Counted from the stretch's first letter, positions 7,921 through 14,235 are shown. The stretch is 14,235 bases of DNA from Schlegelella_A sp038225015 (GCA_038225015.1 JBBRFB010000090.1:1-14235); one strand, 5' to 3'. Made by a program: numbers and translations. The notes: generated by a model not told the origin, from the sequence alone.

Positions 7921-8931
7921 ATGAATCCCCTCAAGCATCGCGCGCTGCGCGCGCTCGCCGTCGCGGCCCTCGCTCTCGCCAGCGGCGCGTCGCTCGCCCA
8001 GGCCAAGGAGAAGTTCACGTTTTCTCTCAACTGGTTCGCCGTCGGCGACCATGCCGCCTACTGGGTCGCGCTCGACAAGGGCTACTTCGCGCAGAAGGGA
8101 CTCGACGTCACGCTCGAGAACTCGAAGGGCTCGGGCGACTCGATCGCCAAGGTCGACACCGGCCGCGCCGATGCCGGGCTGGCCGACACCGTCGCCGTGC
8201 TCGGCGCCGACGCGCGTGGCGCCCAGGTGAAGATCGTCGGCATGATCTTCGACAAGACGCCGCTCAACTTCTTCAGCCGGAAGGACTCGCCGATCACCAA
8301 GCCGAAGGACGTCGAGGGCAAGACCATCGGCGCGCCGCCCGGCGACGGCCAGCGACAGGCGTGGCCGGCGTTCGCGAAGCTGAACAACATCGACACCAGC
8401 AAGGTGACCTGGGTCAACATCGAGCCGTCGGCGAAGATTGCCGCGCTGGCCGAAAAGCGCGTCGATCTGGTCGGCGACTACAGCACCGGCCTGCCTTTCT
8501 ACGAGAAGGCGATGGGTGCCGGCAACGCCGTGATGATGCCGTGGGCCGACAGCGGCTTCGACCTCTACAGCATGTCGATCGTCGCCAGCGAGAAGACGAT
8601 GAAGGAGCGGCCGAAGGCGCTGCGCGCCTTCCTCGAGGCGGCCTACATGGGCTGGCGCGACGTGATGGCCGATCCGAAGGGCTCGCTCGCCATCTTCAAG
8701 AAGCACGTGCCCGAGATCGACCTCTCGATCATCGAGCCGAACATGATGCTCGGCCTCGACCTGATGCGCACGAAGAACTACGCCGAGCACGGTATTGGCT
8801 GGATCGACGACAAGAAGATGTGCGGCTCGGTCGAGATCGTCAATACCTACATGGGCCTGCCGAAGAAGGTCGACTGCAAGGACGTCTACACGACGCAGTA
8901 CCTGACCAAGGTGGCGATGCCGGCCAAGTAG
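7921..8931 (+). CDS. ABC transporter substrate-binding protein, NMT1/THI5/SsuA-like
   Basis: A 336-residue periplasmic binding protein. The signal peptide is residues 1-28 (basic start, Ala/Leu core, cleavage after 'SLAQA'). The mature protein begins with 'KFTFSLNWFAVGDHAAYWVA', then 'KGYFAQKGLDVTLENSKGSG' and 'VDTGRADAGLADT', the pattern of the NMT1/THI5-like domain found in SsuA, TauA and pyrimidine-precursor binders. C301 and C319 near the C-terminus could form a disulfide in the periplasm. The Cys-rich motif of true THI5 synthases is absent, so this is a receptor and not an enzyme. ATG 7921 is fixed by a strong ribosome-binding site. It is flanked by its permease (7118) and ATPase (8942). 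The ligand cannot be inferred from sequence; a carboxylate or amide is suggested by the neighbouring enzymes. Confidence 0.92.
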   Translation: MNPLKHRALRALAVAALALASGASLAQAKEKFTFSLNWFAVGDHAAYWVALDKGYFAQKGLDVTLENSKGSGDSIAKVDTGRADAGLADTVAVLGADARGAQVKIVGMIFDKTPLNFFSRKDSPITKPKDVEGKTIGAPPGDGQRQAWPAFAKLNNIDTSKVTWVNIEPSAKIAALAEKRVDLVGDYSTGLPFYEKAMGAGNAVMMPWADSGFDLYSMSIVASEKTMKERPKALRAFLEAAYMGWRDVMADPKGSLAIFKKHVPEIDLSIIEPNMMLGLDLMRTKNYAEHGIGWIDDKKMCGSVEIVNTYMGLPKKVDCKDVYTTQYLTKVAMPAK

Positions 8932-8941
8932 GCGCGCCCGC

Positions 8942-9745
8942 ATGATCGAGATCGACGACGTCGGCATGATCTATCGGGCCGAAAGCGGCCCGGTGGAAGC
9001 GCTGCGCGGCATCTCGATGCGGGTGGCGGCCGGCGAGTTCGTGGCCATCGTCGGCCCGAGCGGCTGCGGCAAGTCGACCCTGATGAGAATCATCGCCGGC
9101 CTCAGGCCGGTCACGTCCGGGCGGGTCGTCGTTGCCGGCCGGCCGGTCGTCGGGCCACTGTCGAACGTCGGCATGGTGTTCCAGGCGGCGGTGCTGCTGA
9201 AGTGGCGCAGCGTGCTCGACAACGTGCTGCTGCCGGCCGAGCTGTCGGGCCTCGACCCGTCGCGCTTTCGCGATCGCGCGCACGAGCTGCTCCGGCTGGT
9301 TGGGCTCGACGGATTCGCCGGCAAGCGCCCGCAGGAGCTGTCGGGCGGCATGCAGCAACGCGCTTCCCTCTGCCGCGCCCTCCTGCTCGATCCGCCGATC
9401 CTCCTGATGGACGAGCCCTTCGGCGCCCTCGACGCGATGACGCGCGACGAGATGAACCTCGAGCTGCTGCGCATCTGGGGCGAGGCCGTCGGCGCGCGCG
9501 AGGGCGAGCGCAAGACGATCGTCTTCGTCACCCATTCGATCGCGGAGGCGGTGTTCCTCGCCGATCGGGTCGTCGTGATGTCGCCGCGGCCGGGCCGGGT
9601 GGCCGGTGTGCACGAGGTGCGGCTCGACCGGCCGCGCACGGTGGAAAGCCGCGCCGCGCCCGAGCTCGGCCGCATGACGCTGGCGATCTACGGCGAGCTG
9701 AAGGGCACGCCCACGGCGAGCGGCGTGCCCGTGCCGGCGCTCTGA
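8942..9745 (+). CDS. ABC transporter ATP-binding protein, SsuB/TauB type
   Basis: A 267-residue cytoplasmic ATPase that powers the importer formed with the permease and binding protein just upstream. All nucleotide-binding motifs are present: Walker A 'GPSGCGKST' (38-46), Q-loop Q81 ('VFQAAVLLKWRSVLDNVLLP'), signature 'LSGGMQQR' (133-140), Walker B 'ILLMDE' (153-158), D-loop 'GALD', and switch H198 ('FVTHS'). Between the Walker B region and the switch there is a short charged insert 'EAVGAREGERK' (181-191). The ATPase on the opposite strand at 13244 has only 'RQSGK' there. The ATG is ten bases after the binding-protein stop. The family, NitT/TauT/SsuB, agrees with the partner permease. Twenty-four bases separate it from the next gene. 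Confidence 0.94.
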   Translation: MIEIDDVGMIYRAESGPVEALRGISMRVAAGEFVAIVGPSGCGKSTLMRIIAGLRPVTSGRVVVAGRPVVGPLSNVGMVFQAAVLLKWRSVLDNVLLPAELSGLDPSRFRDRAHELLRLVGLDGFAGKRPQELSGGMQQRASLCRALLLDPPILLMDEPFGALDAMTRDEMNLELLRIWGEAVGAREGERKTIVFVTHSIAEAVFLADRVVVMSPRPGRVAGVHEVRLDRPRTVESRAAPELGRMTLAIYGELKGTPTASGVPVPAL

Positions 9746-9769
9746 GCGCGCAGACGCCAGAATGCCGGC

Positions 9770-11251
9770 ATGGCCATCGCGATCCCCGCTCCCCGCATCA
9801 AGGTGCTCAGCGTCGAAGGCTTCGAGCAGCCGTTTCGCCTGCGCATGCCGTTTCGCTTCGGCGTCACCACCGTCACCCACGGGCTGCAGGCGTTCCTGCG
9901 CGTCGGCGTGCGCCTGGACGACGGCCGGGAGGGCTTCGGCTATGCGGCCGAGGCGCTCGGCGCGAAGTGGTTCGACAAGAACCTGCAGCTGAGCGACGAG
10001 CAGAACCAGCACCAGCTGCGCAAGTCGATCGAGATCGCCGCCGATGCCTACCAGGCAGCGCCGCCGTCGACCGCGTTCGATCTCTTCGCCGACAACTACC
10101 GGCGCCAGATCCGCGCCGGCCTCGAGCTCGAGCTGCCGCCGCTGGTGGCGGGCTACGGCAACGCCCTGCTCGATCGCGCCGTGATGGACGCGCTCTGCCG
10201 GCTCGTCGGCGCCAGCTTCTGGACCGCGATGCGCAGCAATCTAGCTGGCATGAAGCCGCATCCCATCATCGCCGACCTCGGTGCCTTCGACTTCACGTCG
10301 TTCCTTGCCGGCCTCGAGCCGGCGAAGCACATCGAGGCCCGCCACACGGTCGGTCTTGTCGATCCCATCGTCGCCGCCGACCAGCCGCCCGGCAGCCGCG
10401 TCGACGACGGCCTGCCCGAGACGCTCGAGGAAGTGCTGGCCGTCTACGGCCAACGCTGCTTCAAGCTGAAGGTCGGCGGCGACCGGCGTGCCGACCTCGA
10501 CCGCCTGGTCAGGATCGCCCGCGTCCTCGACACCGTGCAAGGCCCGCTGCACGTCACCCTCGATGGCAACGAGCAGTACGAGGATGTCGATTCCGTCGTC
10601 GAGCTCTGGACCGCGATGGAAGCGGAGCCGGCGCTGCACAGGCTCTGCACCGCGACCATGTTCATCGAGCAGCCGATCAAGCGCCATGTCGCCCTGTCGC
10701 GCAGCGTGGCGCCGCTCGCGCACTACCGGCCGGTCATCATCGACGAGTCGGACGGCGAGATCGACTCGTTCGTGCGGGCGCGCTCGCTCGGCTACGGCGG
10801 CGTCTCGTCGAAGGACTGCAAGGGCTTCTACAAATCGCTCGTCAACCTGGCGCGCTGCCGCCTCTGGAACGCCGAAGGCGAAGGCGCCTACTTCCTCTCC
10901 GGCGAAGACCTGACGACGCAGGCGGGCCTGTCGGTGCAGCAGGACCTGGCGCTGGTCTCGCTGCTCGGGCTGGCCGACGTCGAGCGCAACGGTCATCACT
11001 TCATCGACGGCTTCGCCGGCCGGCCCGAGGCCGAGAGCCGGGCGTTCCTGAGCGCCCACCCCGACCTCTATCACGACGACAACGGCCATGTGCGGCTCAC
11101 CATCCGCGGCGGCCAGCTCGAGATCGGCTCGCTCGACTGCAAGGGCTTCGGCAGCACGGTCGAGCCCGACCTGAGCAGCACGCCGCCGATGCCCAAGGCC
11201 GATTGGCCGACCGGGCACGGCGAGACAGCGACGGTGGAGTCCTCGGCCTGA
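9770..11251 (+). CDS. enolase superfamily enzyme 3, long divergent mandelate racemase-like protein
   Basis: A 493-residue protein that keeps the enolase-superfamily active site but is about 120 residues longer than usual. A capping-domain-like start ('EGFEQPFRLRMPFRFGV', 'EGFGYAAEAL') is followed by long insertions between about residues 70 and 225. The barrel motifs are K232 and K234 ('FKLKVGGD'), D265 ('LDGNEQY'), E300 ('FIEQP'), D325 ('IIDES') and K348 ('GVSSKDCKG'), then 'SGEDLTTQAGLSVQQD' in the seventh/eighth strand region and a tail of about 90 residues. The D-to-E gap of 35 is larger than the 26 of the other two enzymes here. Magnesium-dependent proton abstraction next to a carboxylate is expected; the substrate is unknown. 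ATG 9770 is the first start after an in-frame stop. The stop overlaps the amidase start (TGATG), which argues for coupled translation and related jobs. Confidence 0.82.
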   Translation: MAIAIPAPRIKVLSVEGFEQPFRLRMPFRFGVTTVTHGLQAFLRVGVRLDDGREGFGYAAEALGAKWFDKNLQLSDEQNQHQLRKSIEIAADAYQAAPPSTAFDLFADNYRRQIRAGLELELPPLVAGYGNALLDRAVMDALCRLVGASFWTAMRSNLAGMKPHPIIADLGAFDFTSFLAGLEPAKHIEARHTVGLVDPIVAADQPPGSRVDDGLPETLEEVLAVYGQRCFKLKVGGDRRADLDRLVRIARVLDTVQGPLHVTLDGNEQYEDVDSVVELWTAMEAEPALHRLCTATMFIEQPIKRHVALSRSVAPLAHYRPVIIDESDGEIDSFVRARSLGYGGVSSKDCKGFYKSLVNLARCRLWNAEGEGAYFLSGEDLTTQAGLSVQQDLALVSLLGLADVERNGHHFIDGFAGRPEAESRAFLSAHPDLYHDDNGHVRLTIRGGQLEIGSLDCKGFGSTVEPDLSSTPPMPKADWPTGHGETATVESSA

Positions 11252-12699
11252 TGGCCTTCGCGTACGTCGATCACGACGGCCTCGGCCTGGCCGGGCTCGT
11301 CGCCCGCGGCGAGCTGACGCCGGGCGATCTGCTCGACGCGGCGCTGGCCCGGCTGGCGCTCGTCGACCCGACGCTGAACGCGGTCGTCACCCGGCTCGAC
11401 GCCGCGGCGCGTGCCGCCATAGCTGCCGGCCTGCCGTCGGGCCCATTCACCGGCGTGCCGTTTCTCGTCAAGGAGCTCGTCGCCTCGGTGGCCGGGGCCG
11501 CCACCACGGCCGCCTCGCGCCTGTATGCGGGCCATGTCGCCAGCCGCGACAGCGAGATCGTCGCCCGCTACCGGCGCGCCGGCCTGGTCATCTTCGGCAA
11601 GACGAATTCGCCCGAGTTCGGCCTGTCGCCGACCACCGAGTCGCATCTCTACGGAATCACGCGCAACCCGTGGCGGCTCGATCTCGCACCCGGCGGCTCG
11701 AGCGGCGGCTCGGCGGCGGCGGTGGCCGCCGGCATCGTGCCGGCCGCGCATGCGACCGACGGCGGCGGCTCGATCCGCATTCCGGCGTCGTGCTGCGGCT
11801 TGTTCGGGCTGAAGCCGACGCGGGCCCGCATCACCGCCGGCCCCGAAGGCGGCGAAGGGCTGAGCGGCCTGGCGGTGCAGCACGTCGTCAGCCGCAGCGT
11901 TCGCGACAGCGCCGCCCTGCTCGACGCCACCGCCGGGCCTTTGCCCGGCGATCCGTACGGCGCGGTGCCCCCCGCCCGCAGCTATCTCGCCGAGGCAGCG
12001 GCCGCTCCCGGCCGCCTGCGCATCGCCTTCGCCCGCACGACGCCGCTGGGCGTGCCGCTCGATCCGGCCTGCGTCGCCGCCGTCGACGACGCGGCCCGGC
12101 TATGCGAGTCGCTCGGCCACCACGTCGAGGAAGCGTCGCCGGAGTACGACGCGGCGCTGGTCGAGCGCGAGTTCCAGAACGTCTTCGCGGCGCACACGAT
12201 GGCCAACATCGCGCGCGCGACCGGCGGTGCGCTGCCCGAACGGGATCTGGTGGAGCCGCTCACGTTCGCGCTGGCCGAGCGGGGCAGGCGGATCACGGCG
12301 CCCGACTTCATCCGCGGCCTGCATGCCCTGCACCGCGAATCGCGGCGGATCGCCACCTTCTTCGAACAGCACGACGTCTGGCTGACACCGACGCTGGCGA
12401 CGCCACCGCTGCCGATCGGTCATTTCGACATCGATACCGACGACGTCGACGCCTGGGCTGCGCAGCTGGGGCGCTTCATTCCCTTCACCTATCCCTTCAA
12501 CGTGACGGGGCAGCCCGCCATGTCGGTGCCGCTCTTCCAGGATGACGGCGGGCTGCCGATCGGCTGCCAGTTCGCCGCCCGCTACGGCGACGAGGCCCTG
12601 CTTTTTCGCCTGGCCGGCCAGCTCGAGCGGGCGCGACCCTGGTTCGCGATCCGACCCCCCTGGCCCGCCAAGGCGTCGCCGCCCGCCGGCGCGCGCTGA
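11251..12699 (+). CDS. amidase signature family hydrolase
   Basis: A 482-residue cytoplasmic amidase of usual length. The Ser-cisSer-Lys triad is readable: K74 in 'PFLVKELV', the cis-serine S150 in 'APGGSSGGSAAAVAAG', and nucleophile S174 in 'DGGGSIRIPAS'. Other family landmarks are 'GKTNSPEFG' (116-124), 'RNPWRL' and 'PLFQDDGGLPIGCQ' near the C-terminus. Enzymes of this family cleave C-N bonds of amides (mandelamide, indoleacetamide, fatty amides) or transfer ammonia as GatA. GatB and GatC are missing, and the catabolic setting argues against GatA. The ATG shares one base with the stop of the enolase-superfamily gene. A similar pairing, mandelamide hydrolase with mandelate racemase, is known in Pseudomonas putida, so this enzyme may release the acid that enzyme 3 uses (inference). 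Probably the last gene of the operon. Confidence 0.93.
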   Translation: MAFAYVDHDGLGLAGLVARGELTPGDLLDAALARLALVDPTLNAVVTRLDAAARAAIAAGLPSGPFTGVPFLVKELVASVAGAATTAASRLYAGHVASRDSEIVARYRRAGLVIFGKTNSPEFGLSPTTESHLYGITRNPWRLDLAPGGSSGGSAAAVAAGIVPAAHATDGGGSIRIPASCCGLFGLKPTRARITAGPEGGEGLSGLAVQHVVSRSVRDSAALLDATAGPLPGDPYGAVPPARSYLAEAAAAPGRLRIAFARTTPLGVPLDPACVAAVDDAARLCESLGHHVEEASPEYDAALVEREFQNVFAAHTMANIARATGGALPERDLVEPLTFALAERGRRITAPDFIRGLHALHRESRRIATFFEQHDVWLTPTLATPPLPIGHFDIDTDDVDAWAAQLGRFIPFTYPFNVTGQPAMSVPLFQDDGGLPIGCQFAARYGDEALLFRLAGQLERARPWFAIRPPWPAKASPPAGAR

Positions 12700-12735
12700 C
12701 CGCAAGGCGTGGGAACTCTCCGACCTGCGCCCGGT

Positions 12736-12751
12736 GCCCGTGCCGACGGGC
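12736..12751 (+). terminator. weak hairpin after the amidase gene, possible end of the operon
   Basis: GCCCGT and ACGGGC form a perfect 6-bp stem around the loop GCCG, extendable by G-T wobble pairs, 37 bases past the amidase stop. There is no T-run after it, so it is at best a poor intrinsic terminator. Hairpins of this size are common by chance at this GC content. Confidence 0.2.
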
Positions 12752-12848
12752 GTTGCCACCCGAGCCCTACGCCGCCGCCGCACAGGCCCTTCCAGAATGG
12801 CTCGAGGCTGCCTCGCCGAGGCGCCGCCAACTTCGGATCCCTTCGTCA

Positions 12849-13247
12849 GTGGCCAAGCTCAGGACTTTCATCGTCGAGGACAGCTCGGTCATTCGCGAGA
12901 ACCTCACCGAAGCATTGCAGGAGAACGCGCCGATCGACGTGGTCGGTTCCGCGGACGACGAAGCATCGGCCCTGGGCTGGTTGCGCGAACATCGCGACGC
13001 CTGCGACTTGGTGGTGATCGATATCTTCCTGCGCGCCGGCAACGGGCTGGGCGTCTTGAAAGGGCTCGCCGGCGACCCCGCGCCGGCTCGCGTCGTCCTC
13101 AGCAACCACGCGACGCCGGAGATCCGTGCCAAGTGCGCCGAGCTCGGCGCCGACAAGGTGTTCGACAAGTCGAACGAGATCGACGAGATGCTCGCCTGGC
13201 TGAACCGGCTGGGCAGCCAGGCCGAGGCGGAGCACGCCGCGCGCTAG
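12849..13247 (+). CDS. stand-alone CheY-like response regulator receiver protein
   Basis: A receiver domain of 132 residues with no output domain if translation starts at GTG 12849. The acidic pair is E10-D11 ('FIVEDSSVI'), the phospho-acceptor aspartate is D58 ('LVVIDIFLRAGNG'), the switch residue is S85 ('VVLSNHA'), and the conserved lysine is K107 ('KVFDKS'). The Ala/Arg-rich C-terminus has no DNA-binding helix. The frame extends upstream to a TTG at 12753, but those residues are low-complexity and unlike a receiver, so GTG 12849 is preferred; no clear ribosome-binding site marks either. No histidine kinase is nearby, so it must receive phosphate from elsewhere. It lies 149 bases after the amidase and is probably not part of the operon. 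Its stop TAG overlaps that of the convergent ATPase gene. Confidence 0.85.
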   Translation: MAKLRTFIVEDSSVIRENLTEALQENAPIDVVGSADDEASALGWLREHRDACDLVVIDIFLRAGNGLGVLKGLAGDPAPARVVLSNHATPEIRAKCAELGADKVFDKSNEIDEMLAWLNRLGSQAEAEHAAR

Positions 13248-14119
13248 TCCATGCCGAGAAGCCGGTAGATTCGTCGGGTGTAGGCGCCGAACGCCTCGTG
13301 TGTCTTCATGTCGAGCGTGCGCGGACGCGGCAGCTCGATCTCGAAGTTGTCGGCCATGCGCGCCGGCCCTGCGGTGAAGACGATGACCCGGGTGCCGAGG
13401 AACACCGCCTCCGAGATGCCGTGGGTGACGAAGAGGATCGTCTTGCCGGACTGGCGCCAGATGCGCAGCAACTCGAGGTTCATCTTCTCGCGCGTCAGCG
13501 CATCGAGTGCGCCGAAGGGCTCGTCCATCAGCACCAGCTTCGGGTCGTGGACGAGTGCGCGGGCGATCGCGGCACGTTGCTGCATGCCGCCCGAGAGCTC
13601 GTAGGGACGCTTGTCGTCGAGCCCCTCGAGGCCGACCAGCGACAGCAGGTCTCGCGCCCGGGCGCGACTCGCCTTGGCCGGCAGGCCGAGGATCTCGGCC
13701 GGCAGGAGCACGTTGTCGAGGACGGTCCGCCACTTGAGGAGGAGTGGCTGCTGGAACACCATCCCGATGTCGCGCGCTGGATCGAACGGGTGCGCTGCCG
13801 AGCCGATCCGCACGGTGCCGGCGTCGTGGGGGTGCAGCCCGGCCAGGATCTTCAGAAGCGTGCTCTTGCCGCAGCCCGACGGCCCGACCAGGCAGGCCAG
13901 CTCGCCTGCCGAGACGTCGAACGTGGCGTCGGAGATGGCGACGTGCGCGCCGGCGCCGCGGCCGTATGTCTTGGCGACACCTGCGAGGTGGATGAACGGC
14001 TGGGCATCTTGTGTGGCGCTCATGGCATCGGGGTTCGCGAGACCGGGGGCATCTGGATCCGCGAGGCCGAGGGCATCGGGCGGCCGACTGCGCTCATGTC
14101 CTCCGAGCCGAGATTGCAT
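13244..14119 (-). CDS. ABC transporter ATP-binding protein, SsuB/TauB type (second system)
   Basis: A 291-residue ATPase read leftward. Motifs: Walker A 'GPSGCGKST' (79-87), Q-loop Q123 ('VFQQPLLLKWRTVLDNVLLP'), signature 'LSGGMQQR' (175-182), Walker B 'LVLMDE' (195-200) and switch H233 ('FVTHG'). It is a paralogue of the + strand ATPase at 8942 and drives another NitT/TauT-class importer, whose permease and receptor must lie beyond the right edge or elsewhere. The first 38 residues are an odd Pro/Asp/Ala-rich extension built on a short repeat. Even so, ATG 14119 is preferred over the inner ATG at 14023, because only the former follows a strong Shine-Dalgarno. The stop overlaps by four bases that of the convergent receiver gene. 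Substrate unknown. Confidence 0.93.
   Translation of the reverse strand: MQSRLGGHERSRPPDALGLADPDAPGLANPDAMSATQDAQPFIHLAGVAKTYGRGAGAHVAISDATFDVSAGELACLVGPSGCGKSTLLKILAGLHPHDAGTVRIGSAAHPFDPARDIGMVFQQPLLLKWRTVLDNVLLPAEILGLPAKASRARARDLLSLVGLEGLDDKRPYELSGGMQQRAAIARALVHDPKLVLMDEPFGALDALTREKMNLELLRIWRQSGKTILFVTHGISEAVFLGTRVIVFTAGPARMADNFEIELPRPRTLDMKTHEAFGAYTRRIYRLLGMD
14024..14080. repeat. 24-base imperfect tandem repeat in the ATPase N-terminal extension
   Basis: Two full units (14024-14047 and 14048-14071) match at 19 of 24 positions, and a partial third begins at 14072. On the minus strand each unit encodes eight residues, giving 'DALGLADP' then 'DAPGLANP', between the two possible start codons of the ATPase gene. 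The period is a multiple of three, so copy-number change would not shift the frame. Confidence 0.75.
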
Positions 14120-14126
14120 CTCGGCT

Positions 14127-14136
14127 CTCCTCCTTT
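14127..14136 (-). promoter_or_regulatory. strong ribosome-binding site that fixes the ATPase start
   Basis: On the minus strand AAAGGAGGAG lies about eight bases before ATG 14119. It is a near-ideal Shine-Dalgarno and the strongest in the window. The inner ATG at 14023 has only repeat sequence ahead of it. This supports the 291-residue form with the repeat-containing extension. Confidence 0.8.
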
Positions 14137-14192
14137 ACTTCGCTCCGCCGGCCGCCCGATGTCCGCGGCGATCTGCACTTGCGTCCCGCTCT

Positions 14193-14235
14193 CTACGCCA
14201 ACCGGCGACAGATCTCCATCGTCAGGCCCGACTGG
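14193..14235 (-). CDS. possible C-terminal end of an upstream minus-strand gene
   Basis: One minus-strand frame enters from the right edge and reads 'QSGLTMEICRRLA' before TAG at 14193-14195. This leaves a 73-base gap to the ATPase start, a plausible operon spacing. Thirteen residues are too few to name a family, and the piece could be chance. A minus-strand frame without a stop also runs through this stretch, so the call is tentative. Confidence 0.25.
   Translation of the reverse strand, partial: QSGLTMEICRRLA

Noticed and set aside
8975..8992. A 7-bp hairpin with an AAAG loop near the start of the + strand ATPase gene.
   Set aside because: It lies at codons 12-17, beyond the ribosome-binding site and start codon, and codes for normal ATPase residues. 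Nothing points to regulation.
9202..11250. A possible long N-terminal extension of the amidase; its frame is open back to 9202.
   Set aside because: The extension runs out of frame through the ATPase and enzyme 3 and is Arg-rich nonsense. Amidase homology starts right after ATG 11251.
11251..12699. GatA subunit of the glutamyl-tRNA amidotransferase.
   Set aside because: It shares the amidase signature, but gatB and gatC are absent and the gene is coupled to an enolase-superfamily enzyme in a catabolic operon.
12810..12822. Small GCCTC/GAGGC hairpin ahead of the receiver gene.
   Set aside because: Five base pairs, no T-run, and several overlapping alternatives in a GC-rich stretch.
12753..12848. 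A TTG start giving the receiver protein 32 extra residues.
   Set aside because: TTG is a rare start, the extra residues are Pro/Ala/Arg-rich and no receiver domain has them. GTG 12849 places the start just before the first strand.
14151..14235. A + strand frame from an ATG near 14160 to the right edge.
   Set aside because: It has no ribosome-binding site and a Ser/Pro/Thr-rich sequence with no recognisable motif. It also lies in the likely upstream region of a leftward operon.

Overview
The window is GC-rich (about 70% by eye) and densely packed. Eleven complete genes and one truncated gene run on the + strand from the left edge to 12699, with gaps of about 40 bases or less and several start/stop overlaps. 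This looks like one long catabolic and uptake operon. Two orphan Bug/TctC-type periplasmic binding proteins, the GC content and the TauT/SsuC-type ABC genes point to a proteobacterium, most likely Burkholderiales (Betaproteobacteria). The lineage is an inference from gene content only.

Layout: 1-276, C-terminus of a GNAT acetyltransferase. 288-1373, a divergent dihydrodipicolinate-synthase/N-acetylneuraminate-lyase family enzyme. 1376-2866, a PHP/DUF3604-like metallohydrolase. 2877-4007, enolase-superfamily enzyme 1 (MLE type). 4017-5963, two tandem Bug/TctC binding proteins without TctA/TctB membrane partners. 5992-7125, enolase-superfamily enzyme 2. 7118-9745, a complete NitT/TauT-type ABC importer in the order permease, binding protein, ATPase. 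9770-11251, enolase-superfamily enzyme 3, unusually long. 11251-12699, an amidase-signature hydrolase whose start overlaps the stop of enzyme 3. After a 149-base gap come a stand-alone CheY-like receiver protein (12849-13247, +) and, converging on it with a 4-base overlap, a second SsuB/TauB-type ATPase (13244-14119, -) that belongs to a separate leftward operon continuing past the right edge.

How the genes may work together (inference): the transporters bring in an organic acid or amide. The amidase and the PHP protein cleave C-N or ester/phosphoester bonds. The three enolase-superfamily enzymes abstract the proton next to a carboxylate (racemisation, epimerisation, cycloisomerisation or dehydration). 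The DapA-family lyase makes or breaks a C-C bond, or dehydrates, through a Schiff base. Pairing an enolase-superfamily dehydratase with a DapA-family enzyme is known from sugar-acid pathways, and pairing an amidase with mandelate racemase is known from the mandelamide/mandelate pathway. No known pathway that I recognise combines all of these. The operon is the best candidate here for an undescribed system; its substrate cannot be read from sequence. I saw no regulator, tRNA, rRNA, CRISPR array, transposase or insertion sequence.
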